Origin: Caballeronia glebae
GTDB taxonomy: Bacteria; Pseudomonadota; Gammaproteobacteria; Burkholderiales; Burkholderiaceae
NCBI RefSeq assembly: GCF_001545035.1
Contig: NZ_FCOJ02000001.1
Coordinates: forward strand, 186,001 to 250,000
DNA length: 64,000 bases
Direction: 5' to 3'
Shown: positions 38,730 to 46,796 of the stretch, in pieces
How positions within the stretch are numbered: position 1 is the stretch's first letter
Layout: every line of letters starts with the position of its first letter
The notes under the pieces: generated by a model
Databases searched by the model: none
The model's input: the letters and a program-made list of their open reading frames with translations, nothing else
What the model was told of the DNA's origin: nothing
Translations under genes and position numbers: made by a program

Positions 38730-40145
38730 ATGATCGAGCTGAAATTGGAGCGCGGCGCGCGGCAGGCGCCGACGCTCGTCGAACAACTGGTGCGCGCCTT
38801 CTCCTCGGCCATCGAGGAGCAGACGCTGCGCGCGGGCGCGCTTCTGCCATCGGTGCGGCGTCTCGCCGAGGCCGAGCGTCTCAGCACGTTCACCGTGACG
38901 GAAGCGTATGGCAGGCTCGTGTCGATGGGCCTCGTCACGGCGCGACGCGGCTCGGGTTATCGCGTGGCCGTGCGTGGGAGCCGCGAGCGCGTGCGGGCCG
39001 TCGTGTGGCAACCGCCGAGTCTCACCGCGACGTGGCTTTTGTCGGACGTATTCGCCGATCATTCCGTGCCGATCAAGTCTGGCTGCGGTTGGCTGCCGAA
39101 CGAATGGATCAACGAGAGCGGTCTGCAACACGCGTTGCGCGCGGTGAGCCGCGTGCCGGCTGCGCGCATGGCGGATTACGGGCATCCGTATGGCTTCGCG
39201 CCGCTGCGCGAGCGGATCGCGGAGCAGATGGACCGTCACGGCTTGCCGATCGATGCCGCATCGAACGTGTTGTTGACCGCGGGCGCGACGCAGGCGCTCG
39301 ATCTCATCGTGCGCACGTTGCTGCGTCCGGGCGATGCGGTCGTGGTCGAAGATCCGGGTTACTGCAATCTGCTGCAAATTCTGCGGCTCGCCGGCCTCCA
39401 GGTGCATGGCGTGCCGCGCACCGCCGCGGGCATCGATACCGACGTGTTCGAGCGCATCGTCATCGAGCATCGGCCGAAAGCGGTTTTTCTCAACACGACC
39501 TTGCAGAATCCTACGGGCGCGACTTTCGGCATGGCGTCGGCGTTTCGCCTGATGCAGATTGCGGAGCGTCACGGTCTTTGGGTCGTCGAGGACGATGTGA
39601 ACCGTGAACTCGCCGCGCCCGGCGCACCCTTGCTCGCGGCGATGGAGGGGCTTAGCCGCGTGCTCTATGTCGGCGGCTTCGCGAAGACGATCACGCCCGC
39701 ATTGCGTTGCGGCTATGTCATCGCGGAGCGCGATGTGTTGCGCGAACTGGCGCGCACGAAGATGGCCGTCGGGCTGACGTCATCGGAGGCGACGGAGCGC
39801 ATCGTCGAGAAAGTGCTGACAGAAGGGCGTTACGCGCGGCACGTCGAATTCGTCGTGGAAAAGCTTAAGGACGCGCATGCCCTCGTCGAAGAGCGCATGG
39901 ACGGGCTGGGCGTCGAGTTGTTCCGGCGTCCGCGTGCAGGGCTTTTCGTGTGGGGCGCGTTGCCGATCGATCCGGCCGATGAAAGCGCTGTCGCGACGCG
40001 CGCATTGGAACACGGCATATGGCTCGCGCCCGGCTCTTATTTCCGTCCGAACGATGCGCCGAGCGCATGCTTTCGATTCAACGTCCCTTATTCCGTCGAC
40101 GATGCGCTTTGGACATTTCTGGAAAGAACGATTAAAGGCTTTTAA
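38730..40145 (+). CDS. MocR-family (GntR-HTH/aminotransferase) regulator
   Basis: A 471-residue fusion of a GntR winged helix (about residues 1-80: LLPSVRRLAEAERLSTFTVTEAYGRLVSMGLVTARRGSGY) with a fold-type I aminotransferase domain. The latter keeps NTTLQNPTGAT and a PLP-lysine region YVGGFAKTITPALRCGYV. Such proteins use PLP or an amino compound as effector, not for catalysis. It is divergent from the beta-alanine-type transaminase and probably activates or represses it. Confidence 0.93.
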   Translation: MIELKLERGARQAPTLVEQLVRAFSSAIEEQTLRAGALLPSVRRLAEAERLSTFTVTEAYGRLVSMGLVTARRGSGYRVAVRGSRERVRAVVWQPPSLTATWLLSDVFADHSVPIKSGCGWLPNEWINESGLQHALRAVSRVPAARMADYGHPYGFAPLRERIAEQMDRHGLPIDAASNVLLTAGATQALDLIVRTLLRPGDAVVVEDPGYCNLLQILRLAGLQVHGVPRTAAGIDTDVFERIVIEHRPKAVFLNTTLQNPTGATFGMASAFRLMQIAERHGLWVVEDDVNRELAAPGAPLLAAMEGLSRVLYVGGFAKTITPALRCGYVIAERDVLRELARTKMAVGLTSSEATERIVEKVLTEGRYARHVEFVVEKLKDAHALVEERMDGLGVELFRRPRAGLFVWGALPIDPADESAVATRALEHGIWLAPGSYFRPNDAPSACFRFNVPYSVDDALWTFLERTIKGF

Positions 40146-40147
40146 AG

Positions 40148-40178
40148 GGACACGACAACATACAAAGTTATCGTGTCC
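40148..40178. terminator. inverted repeat between convergent genes
   Basis: GGACACGA (40148-40155) and TCGTGTCC (40171-40178) are perfect arms separated by 15 bases, between the mocR stop and the stop of the small secreted protein. It lacks a clean thymine run, so it is a weak terminator candidate for both. Confidence 0.5.
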
Positions 40179-40191
40179 GTTAAACCGATAT

Positions 40192-40452
40192 TTATTGCGC
40201 GGCCTGAGAAGAAGCGGAAGCCGAAACCTGTCCGCGCTGGACCTGCGCCGTGCGTTCGGTATTGCCGAAATCACCGCGTCCTTGTGCGGCTTCTTCCGCG
40301 GCGAAGGTTTGCGCGCTGACACCATGCTGCGAGGCAGGCGCACCGACATCGGGACGATAATGCGGCGCCGGCCCATAACCGCTTGCAAACGCCGAACCGG
40401 CGAAAACAGAACTCAATGCAATAGCAAAGCCCACTACGAGTCGCTTGTTCAC
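40192..40452 (-). CDS. small secreted protein of unknown function
   Basis: An 86-residue protein with a clear signal peptide (residues 1-23, SAFA). The mature part is short and low in hydrophobic residues: SGYGPAPHYRPDVGAPASQHGVSAQTFAAEE...SASASSQAAQ. It resembles the small periplasmic proteins common in Burkholderia but lacks a clear DUF4148 core. It is probably periplasmic and monocistronic; function unknown. Confidence 0.65.
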   Translation of the reverse strand: MNKRLVVGFAIALSSVFAGSAFASGYGPAPHYRPDVGAPASQHGVSAQTFAAEEAAQGRGDFGNTERTAQVQRGQVSASASSQAAQ

Positions 40453-40644
40453 GAGAACGCTCCAACGAAGATATGAGGAGATGCGGTTGTCAGGCTACGG
40501 CAACCGCAATCGGAGAAGCGAATCGTTTGCTACGAAACGCCCCCGACATGTGAACGCAGTGTAGAAGGACTGAGCCGGTTTTTAATCGCACGAAAAGCCA
40601 ATTGAGTTTTCGCCGATCTCAAACAATGGGATTACGTCAGGGTT

Positions 40645-41334
40645 TCATACAGATGCATCGCCCGTCGTCGTCGATGCCGCTACATTCGATGCCGATGGTG
40701 ACGCGCCTGCATTGTCCTGCTCGGGCGCGCTCTTGGTGTCCGATGCTGCTTTCGCCGCGCGTTTCTTTGGCGCGCTGCGTTTCGCGGCGCGCTTTGTGGC
40801 CGGTTTCGCGGCTGGTTTCGTCGCCACGGATTTCTTCGCCGCCGGCGCTGCTGCTTTCTTCTTCGCTGCGGGCGCGCTCGCCTTCGTCGTCGCGGCTTTC
40901 TTCGCCACGGTCTTTTTAGCTGCGGCTTTCTTGACTGCGACTGCGGCCTTCGGTTTGACCGCGTTCTCCGCGCTTTCCGCATCGATCAGAAACTTGCTGC
41001 GATCCTTCACATTCGCGATCCACGCAGGCGGCCGCGCCCAGCCGCTCCACGTTTCACCCGTCTTCGGATTGCGATACTTCGCGGGCAGCTTGCCTTTCTT
41101 CGCGAGCTTGTTCATCGCTTCGTGACGACCGGCCGGCGCGGGTAAGGCGACCTGCGACTTGCCCACGCGTTTGACCTTCTTGCCGTGCCGGTCGATATCC
41201 GCGGTCGTGAGACCGTGCCGTTCCATCATCGCCCGGATATCGTCGAGCACGGCTTGCGCGCGGTTCGCGATCAGCCGCTCGGCCTGCGCCTGAAGTTTTT
41301 TCAGCTTGGCCTGCATCTGTTTGAGGGTCGCCAT
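40645..41334 (-). CDS. H-NS-family protein with histone H1-like C-terminal tail
   Basis: A 229-residue nucleoid protein. Residues 1-60 form the coiled-coil oligomerisation part (MATLKQMQAKLKKLQAQAERLI), and the H-NS DNA-binding core YRNPKTGETWSGWARPPAW is at 87-105. From about 127 to 197 it continues as an alanine/lysine-rich tail with PAAKK and KKAAAKK repeats, like histone H1 or AlgP, ending in an acidic/serine segment. AAAGGAGA precedes the ATG. It should silence or compact AT-richer DNA; the tail may add sequence-independent binding. Confidence 0.92.
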   Translation of the reverse strand: MATLKQMQAKLKKLQAQAERLIANRAQAVLDDIRAMMERHGLTTADIDRHGKKVKRVGKSQVALPAPAGRHEAMNKLAKKGKLPAKYRNPKTGETWSGWARPPAWIANVKDRSKFLIDAESAENAVKPKAAVAVKKAAAKKTVAKKAATTKASAPAAKKKAAAPAAKKSVATKPAAKPATKRAAKRSAPKKRAAKAASDTKSAPEQDNAGASPSASNVAASTTTGDASV

Positions 41335-41491
41335 CGCCTTCTCCTTTGTTGTTGGTTCTGTGTTTCAGTGAAGGCGCTAACCGGCGCCCAACTCTATGCT
41401 TATTGCGTGATTGCGAGTTACACGGATAACCCGCCGCCCGCGCACGAAGTTATCCGCATTGGATTGATCGTTCGCGGGCTGCGTCATCGTG

Positions 41492-42271
41492 TTATTCGCC
41501 GTAGATATCGAAGTCGAAGTACTTCTGCTCGATACGCTTATAGGTGCCGTCCTTGATCATCGCGGCGATGGCGCCATCGAGCTTTTCCTTCAGATCGGTG
41601 TCTTCCTTACGCAAGCCGATTGCCGTGCCCGGCCCGAAGATCGCGCTGTCTTCCAATGCGCCGCCCGCAAAGCCGTAGGGCTTGCCGCGCGGCGTATCGA
41701 GAAAGCCGCGTTCGGCCTGCACGGCGTTTTGCAGCGACGCGTCGAGGCGTCCGGCGAGCAAATCCTGATAGACCTGATCCTGATCCGCATAAGACACGAC
41801 CTTCACGCCCTTCGCGCCCCAATGCGCCTTCGCATACGTTTCCTGCATCGAGCCCTGCTCGACGCCGACCGACTTGCCCGCGAGCGATTCCGCCGTCGGC
41901 TGGATGCCCGAATCGCGCTTGGCGACGAGGCGCGTGGGCACGTGAAAGAGCTTGCTGGAGAAGGCGATCTGCTTGACGCGTGCAGGCGTCATGGACATCG
42001 TGGAAAGCACGCCGTCGAACTTGCGCGATTTGAGGCCCGGAATCATGCCGTCGAATGCGTTTTCGACCCACACGCATTTCGCGTTGAGACGCCGGCACAA
42101 CTCATTGCCGACATCGATGTCGAAGCCGACCAGCGTGCCGTCGGGCGCTTTCGATTCGAAAGGCGGATAACTTGCATCGACACCGAAGCGAATAGTCGAC
42201 CACTCTTTTGCATGCGCTCCGATCGATACGGCCAGCATCGAACCCAACAACACCGTCAACAGCCTCTTCAC
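41492..42271 (-). CDS. amino-acid ABC transporter periplasmic binding protein (Lys/Arg/His type)
   Basis: A 259-residue SBP_bac_3 protein with a signal peptide ending AHA (residue 21). FGVDASYPPFESKAPDGTLVGFDIDVGNELCRRL is the ArgT/HisJ signature, with AFDGMIPGLKSRKFD and a C-terminal YKRIEQKYFDFDIYG. It binds basic amino acids or histidine in the periplasm. No permease or ATPase gene is adjacent, so it must use a transporter encoded elsewhere. Histidine binding would connect it to the hut genes (speculative). Confidence 0.9.
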   Translation of the reverse strand: MKRLLTVLLGSMLAVSIGAHAKEWSTIRFGVDASYPPFESKAPDGTLVGFDIDVGNELCRRLNAKCVWVENAFDGMIPGLKSRKFDGVLSTMSMTPARVKQIAFSSKLFHVPTRLVAKRDSGIQPTAESLAGKSVGVEQGSMQETYAKAHWGAKGVKVVSYADQDQVYQDLLAGRLDASLQNAVQAERGFLDTPRGKPYGFAGGALEDSAIFGPGTAIGLRKEDTDLKEKLDGAIAAMIKDGTYKRIEQKYFDFDIYGE

Positions 42272-42352
42272 GATAGTCCCTTCTTTCTATGAGTATTTGA
42301 ATGTAGGCGACTTAAATCCGCCGTTGAAGATTATAGAGGCGTGCGCGTGGCG

Positions 42353-42388
42353 CAAAAGAAAAAACGGCCGCGAAAAAAATCGCGGCCG
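42353..42388 (-). terminator. rho-independent terminator of the hsp20 pair
   Basis: On the minus strand, a nine-base perfect stem (CGGCCGCGA, 42388-42380, with 42373-42365) over a thymine loop runs into TTTTTTCTTTT (42364-42353). It is 35 bases after the hsp20 stop. Confidence 0.88.
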
Positions 42389-42422
42389 CTCGAAACGAAC
42401 ACTTATAACTTTTTTGCGGTGC

Positions 42423-42827
42423 TCAACCCGCGCGCACTTCAACGCGGCGCGGACGCGCTTGTTCGCGCCGCGGAATGGTGAGCCTGAGCACGCCGTTGCT
42501 GAGATTCGCGTCGATCTTCGCGGTGTCGAAATCGTCGCTTACCGTGAAGGCGCGTGCGAAACGCGGCGCGCGCAGTTCGGCGTGATGCACGCGCACCGCG
42601 CCTTGCACGGGCAATTGCGCTTCGGCTTCGATGGTGAGGCGCGAATCGTGCACCTTCACGTCGAGCTTCTCGCGCGACACGCCGGGCAGGTCGGCCCACA
42701 GCGTGATGCCCTGGCTATCCTCGACGATATCGACCGCGGGCGTCACCGTTGCGCGGCGTGCCGTGTCTTCGCTCTTGCGCGCCACTTCGTTCGTTTCTTG
42801 CGCTGCGACTTGAATGTTCTCGGACAT
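42423..42827 (-). CDS. small heat-shock protein, Hsp20 family (second gene of pair)
   Basis: A 134-residue alpha-crystallin-domain chaperone. The core runs from VDIVEDSQGITLWADLPGVSREKLDVKVHDSRLTIEAEA to SNGVLRLTIPRRE, where the LxLxIP region is the oligomer contact. AAGAGGAAG precedes the ATG chosen. It prevents aggregation of unfolded proteins without ATP. It lies 13 bases downstream of another hsp20 gene, forming a two-gene operon with a strong terminator. Confidence 0.9.
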   Translation of the reverse strand: MSENIQVAAQETNEVARKSEDTARRATVTPAVDIVEDSQGITLWADLPGVSREKLDVKVHDSRLTIEAEAQLPVQGAVRVHHAELRAPRFARAFTVSDDFDTAKIDANLSNGVLRLTIPRREQARPRRVEVRAG

Positions 42828-42840
42828 GATGTGCTTCCTC

Positions 42841-43275
42841 TTACTGAATGGTGATTGCACGCGGCTTCGACGCTTCGCGCTTGCCGATGGTGATGGACAG
42901 CGTGCCGTTCTCATAGCGCGCTTCGACCTTGTCCGCGTCCGCGTTTTGCGGCAGTTCGATGACGCGGCGGAAGCTGCCCGTAAAGCGCTCCTTCGCATAG
43001 GTGCGCGCGCCTTCCGCCGTTGCCTGCGCCCGGCGCTCGCCGCTGATGGTGAGCGTGCCTTTGTCGACGGTCACTTCGAGCGATGCGGGCTCGACGCCCG
43101 GCGCGAACGCGACGATATGAATCGCATCGTCCGTGCTGCCGATGTTCAGGCGAGGGAAAGCATCCGCGCGGCTCGAACGCATGCTGGAAGGAAGGTTGCC
43201 GAAGAGCGAAGACACCTGCCGTTGCATGCGGTCCAGTTCAGAGAAAACATCGCCGCCAAAATAAAAGTCACTCAT
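42841..43275 (-). CDS. small heat-shock protein, Hsp20 family (first gene of pair)
   Basis: A 144-residue Hsp20 protein with N-terminus MSDFYFGGDVFSELDRMQRQVSSLFG and the alpha-crystallin domain from PRLNIGSTDDAIHIVAFAPGVEPASLEVTVDKGTLTISGERR to ARYENGTLSITIGKRE. The two Hsp20s differ enough to form hetero-oligomers, as is common for tandem pairs. GGAGACTGG precedes the ATG. The leader has a CTTGAA box (43358-43353) but no convincing sigma32 -10. Confidence 0.9.
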   Translation of the reverse strand: MSDFYFGGDVFSELDRMQRQVSSLFGNLPSSMRSSRADAFPRLNIGSTDDAIHIVAFAPGVEPASLEVTVDKGTLTISGERRAQATAEGARTYAKERFTGSFRRVIELPQNADADKVEARYENGTLSITIGKREASKPRAITIQ

Positions 43276-43590
43276 GGTCCAGTCTCCGATAGTGCGGCCA
43301 AGGAGGCCTGCAGCAGGATTGAAACGACAGCGCGGTTGTCGCCGTCCTTGCATTCAAGGTAGGTGCGAAGGCTATCGTTTCAATACCGGAGAGCTATGTT
43401 TCAAGCGCGATTTATTTTCGCGAGGCGGGACTTGAAGGACGTCGAAACGCTCTTACATCCGTTCGAATGTGCTCCGTGCACGCCAATCTGCTACCGCCGA
43501 ATACACCGCAACTGCTGCTGTTTTTCATGCGGCGCGGCGGGCATCATCGACTTGTGAAAGGTCGAGATGAAACAGGCGAAGGAGCCGCTC
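43276..43590. other. 315-base region between the hsp20 pair and the DUF2970 gene
   Basis: It should hold the hsp20 promoter on the minus strand. CTTGAA (minus, 43358-43353) could be a heat-shock -35 box, but the matching CCCCAT -10 is missing. GTTTCAA occurs twice (near 43375 and 43399). Reading frames here have no family resemblance, so I call no gene. Confidence 0.45.
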
Positions 43591-43779
43591 ATGGAACTCT
43601 TGAAGATGATGCGCATCGTGCTTTGGAGCTTTTTCGGCGTGCGCAAGCGCGCGTCGCATAACGCCGATTTCGCGCAGGTGAAACTGCCGCTCTTGCCGAT
43701 CATCGCGGTAATGCTCGCGGGCGCATTCGGATTGACGCTGCTGACGGTCGCGAAGCTCGCCACGAATATCGCTCACTGA
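43591..43779 (+). CDS. DUF2970 small membrane protein
   Basis: A 62-residue protein with the DUF2970 pattern: MRIVLWSFFGVRKRASHNADF, then a single membrane helix LLPIIAVMLAGAFGLTLLTVAKLA. AAGGAG stands six bases before ATG 43591, which I prefer; an earlier in-frame ATG (43567) would add eight residues. The family is widespread in beta-proteobacteria and has no known function. Confidence 0.78.
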   Translation: MELLKMMRIVLWSFFGVRKRASHNADFAQVKLPLLPIIAVMLAGAFGLTLLTVAKLATNIAH

Positions 43780-43849
43780 CGGCGCGACGCGCATGGCGTC
43801 CCGCTCTTACAATGGCGATCGGATGATTGCCACGAGCGAGGATCGAACG

Positions 43850-44833
43850 ATGAAAGTATGCGTTTATGGCGCGGGCGCCATCGGTGGCTGGATCGGCGTG
43901 AAGCTCGCGCAGGCGGGCTGCGATGTCGGCGTGGTCGCGCGCGGGGCCACGCTCGATGCGCTGAAGAGGGACGGGCTGCGGCTCGTCGAAAAGGACGCGA
44001 CGCATATCGTGAAGGTCGCGGCGAGCGCCGAACCCGCGGATCTCGGCGCGCAGGATCTCGTCGTCGTGGCGGTGAAGGCGCCTGCGATGGAATCCGTCGC
44101 CGCGCATATCGCGCCGCTGCTGTCGAATGAAACCACCGTGCTCACCGCGATGAACGGCGTGCCCTGGTGGTTCTGCGACGGCCTCGGCGAACCCTTCACG
44201 GGCAAGCGCCTTTCGTCCGTCGATCCGCACGGCAACATCGCCGTTGCGATCCCGGGCGCGCAGACGGTCGGCTGCGTGGTCCATGCGAGTTGCTTCGTCG
44301 AAGCGCCGGGCGTCATCCGGCATCATCAGGGCAAGGGATTGATTCTCGGCGAGGCAACGGGCGCACCGAGCGCGCGCACCGAGGCGCTCGTCTCGCTCTT
44401 CTCGAAGGCGGGCTTCGACGCCACGCTCTCGCAGCAGATCCAGCGCGACGTCTGGTTCAAGCTGTGGGGCAACATGACGATGAACCCCATCAGCGCCATC
44501 ACCGGCGCGACCACTGACCGCATTCTGAGCGACGATCTCGTGCGCGGCTTTGTCACGAACGTGATGCGCGAGGCGAAGGAAATTGGCGCGCGCTTCGGCA
44601 TTCCCATCGAACAGGAACCGGAAGATCGCCACGCCGTGACGCTCAAGCTCGGTGCGATGAAAACCTCGATGTTGCAGGACGTTCAGGCGGGCAAGGCGGT
44701 CGAGCTCGATGCGCTCGTCGCGTCGGTGCGCGAACTGGGCGCGATGACCGGCGTGCCGACGCCGTTTACCGATGCCCTGCTCGGACTCGCGCGCCTGCAC
44801 GCCCGCACGCTGGGACTTTACCCGGCGGCGTGA
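43850..44833 (+). CDS. ketopantoate reductase family (PanE/ApbA) oxidoreductase
   Basis: A 327-residue NADPH-binding enzyme. The N-terminus VCVYGAGAIGGWIGVKLAQAG is the Rossmann motif, AMNGVPWWF and the catalytic-lysine region KLWGNMTMNPISAITG are seen, and the C-terminal helical domain ends in the usual way. The family reduces 2-dehydropantoate to pantoate for CoA synthesis, but Burkholderia genomes have several paralogues for other 2-oxo acids. Isolated from other pan genes, so the exact substrate is open. Confidence 0.85.
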   Translation: MKVCVYGAGAIGGWIGVKLAQAGCDVGVVARGATLDALKRDGLRLVEKDATHIVKVAASAEPADLGAQDLVVVAVKAPAMESVAAHIAPLLSNETTVLTAMNGVPWWFCDGLGEPFTGKRLSSVDPHGNIAVAIPGAQTVGCVVHASCFVEAPGVIRHHQGKGLILGEATGAPSARTEALVSLFSKAGFDATLSQQIQRDVWFKLWGNMTMNPISAITGATTDRILSDDLVRGFVTNVMREAKEIGARFGIPIEQEPEDRHAVTLKLGAMKTSMLQDVQAGKAVELDALVASVRELGAMTGVPTPFTDALLGLARLHARTLGLYPAA

Positions 44834-44840
44834 AGCCGCA

Positions 44841-46046
44841 TTACGCCACCACGACCCGCCGCGGGTCCGCAGCCGCGAACGCTTCGGCCCGCTCCGCGCT
44901 CGGCGGATAAATCCACTCGCTGTTGATCTGCGTCTTCAGCGCCTTCGCCTGCGCGCCCGACATCTTCACTTCGCGCTCCCAGCCTTCCGTATAGACCGCG
45001 CCCCAGGGGCCGAGATCGAGACACGTCACGTATTTCGGCTGGCTGTACGGAAGCGGCGCATCGCCCAGCAGGTCCGCCGCGACGTTGTTGCCGGCCGAGC
45101 GGCCGAGGGCCATCGCGTGCTGGCAGGACATCGCCGCGTGGTTGCCTTCGTCGTCGGTGGCGGCGTAGGCGACATCGCCCGTCGCGTAGACCGTGTCGAC
45201 GCCTAGCACGCGCAAATTGCGATCCACATGCAGGCGGCCCAGCGCGTCGCGCTCGGCGGGAATCTGCGCGGTCAGCGCACTGGCGCGCGCGCCGGCCGTC
45301 CAGATCACGGTACTCGACTCGACGCGTTCGCCATTCGACGTGGTGAGGCCGCCCGCATCGACGGATGTCACCGCCGCGCCGAGCCGCCACTCCACGCCGA
45401 GCGATTCGAGCGCCTCGACGATCACCGGACGCGGACCCGCGCCGAGATCCGGACCGATCTCCTCGTTGCGCTCGACGATAACGACGCGCACGTTGGCGTT
45501 CTGGCCGAGCGCCGCGCGCAGACGCGCAGGCATTTCCGCCGCTGTTTCGATGCCCGTGAAGCCGCCGCCCGCGACGACCACCGTGTTGCGCGCGACGCTC
45601 TCGGGTTGCGTCGCGAGACGCTTGATGTGCGCTTCGAGCGCGGCGGCTTCATCGACCTGATCGACGCTGAAAGTGTGTTCGGCGAGTCCCGGAATCTGCG
45701 GGCGGAACAGGCGGCTGCCGGCTGCCAGAACGAGCCGGTCGTAGTTCAGCATCGACGGCGTGCCTTGAGCGTCGACCATGTCGACCTCGTTGCGCTCGAC
45801 GTGGATACGCTCCACGGTGCCCTGAATGAACCGCACGCCGGTGGACGCGAAGATGTCCAGCAGCGGCGCTTTCATGCCCGCGGCGTTTTCTTCATACAGA
45901 CGCGGACGCACATGCAGATGCGGCTCCGGCGCGATCAGCACGACTTCGATATCGGTCCTGCCGTGCTGATCGATGAGACGCGCGGCGGACAAGGCGCTCC
46001 ACATGCCGGCGAAGCCGGCTCCGATTACCAGAATGCGCTTGGACAT
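44841..46046 (-). CDS. type II NADH dehydrogenase-like FAD oxidoreductase
   Basis: A 401-residue pyridine nucleotide-disulphide oxidoreductase. FAD site VIGAGFAGMWSALSAARL at the N-terminus, NAD site VVAGGGFTGIETAAEM in the middle, and the second FAD contact VYATGDVAY with CQHAMALGR are all present. It resembles Ndh-2, transferring electrons from NADH to quinone without proton pumping, though without clear C-terminal membrane helices. AAGGAGC precedes the ATG. A large perfect inverted repeat lies about 60 bases upstream. Confidence 0.86.
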   Translation of the reverse strand: MSKRILVIGAGFAGMWSALSAARLIDQHGRTDIEVVLIAPEPHLHVRPRLYEENAAGMKAPLLDIFASTGVRFIQGTVERIHVERNEVDMVDAQGTPSMLNYDRLVLAAGSRLFRPQIPGLAEHTFSVDQVDEAAALEAHIKRLATQPESVARNTVVVAGGGFTGIETAAEMPARLRAALGQNANVRVVIVERNEEIGPDLGAGPRPVIVEALESLGVEWRLGAAVTSVDAGGLTTSNGERVESSTVIWTAGARASALTAQIPAERDALGRLHVDRNLRVLGVDTVYATGDVAYAATDDEGNHAAMSCQHAMALGRSAGNNVAADLLGDAPLPYSQPKYVTCLDLGPWGAVYTEGWEREVKMSGAQAKALKTQINSEWIYPPSAERAEAFAAADPRRVVVA

Positions 46047-46107
46047 TTCGATGCTCCTTGAAATTCGATATTGGGGTCGATGGATCGACGGTGGTCGTCG
46101 TGATCTC

Positions 46108-46136
46108 TTAACTACGATTCTATGAATCGTAGTTAA
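46108..46136. promoter_or_regulatory. perfect 13-bp inverted repeat upstream of the NADH dehydrogenase-like gene
   Basis: TTAACTACGATTC (46108-46120) and GAATCGTAGTTAA (46124-46136) are fully complementary around TAT. The site is AT-richer than its surroundings and 62 bases upstream of the start, a typical operator position. The regulator is not encoded next door and is unknown. Confidence 0.7.
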
Positions 46137-46328
46137 TTCGCGCAAGAAATTTACCTGACATGTCACACAATGTCTCGAATTCGCGAGATCGGGACCCACA
46201 GATGCGAATTCCGGACATCGCGTGGCCGATCTGAGACCGAACGAGGCGTAGTTGTGGGCGCGTCGATCCGGAGGACGCCATCGCGTTAAGCTATGCGACG
46301 CGTGCAACGAAACCGTCAGAGGAAGCTC

Positions 46329-46715
46329 ATGGAGCAACAGAATCAACAGGAACACGAACGCGCGAGCGAACTCGTCCAGATGCGCGACATGCTGCGCGAG
46401 TTTGTCCGCGAGCGGGACTGGAGCCGGTTTCATTCGCCGAAGAATCTGGCTGCGGCGCTGTCAGTCGAGGCAAGCGAGTTGCTCGAACCGTTCACGTGGC
46501 TCGCCAGCGGCGACAAGTCCGAGCTCGATGAAGCGAAATTGCAAGCGATTCGGCACGAAATGGCGGACGTGCTCGCCTATCTCGTGATGCTCGCCGACTC
46601 GCTCGACGTCGATCTGCATCGCGCGCTGATCGAGAAGATGGCGCTGAACCGGTCGAAGTATCCCGCGCACAAAGTGAAGGGCGACGCGCGCAAATACACC
46701 GAATACGACGAGTGA
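46329..46715 (+). CDS. MazG-like nucleotide pyrophosphohydrolase
   Basis: A 128-residue all-helical protein. AAALSVEASELLEPFTWL gives the ExxE part and IRHEMADVLAYLVMLADSLDVDL the EMADV part of the MazG metal site. The family hydrolyses non-canonical nucleoside triphosphates and so cleans the nucleotide pool. GAGGAAG precedes ATG 46329. It appears monocistronic. Confidence 0.9.
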   Translation: MEQQNQQEHERASELVQMRDMLREFVRERDWSRFHSPKNLAAALSVEASELLEPFTWLASGDKSELDEAKLQAIRHEMADVLAYLVMLADSLDVDLHRALIEKMALNRSKYPAHKVKGDARKYTEYDE

Positions 46716-46796
46716 ATCGCGGGCCAACGCCACTGGCGCGCGATGCGTCCGCGCGGTTAAGCTTGGCGTTCAGCCCGTTCCCTTAGAGGATTGTCG

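Noticed and set aside
43276..43375. Sigma32 heat-shock promoter or ROSE thermometer before the hsp20 pair
   Set aside because: CTTGAA is present on the minus strand but no CCCCAT-like -10 at the right distance, and no U(U/C)GCU anti-Shine-Dalgarno element was seen.
43363..43557. Cys-rich 64-residue open frame
   Set aside because: No ribosome binding site, no family resemblance and atypical composition for this genome.
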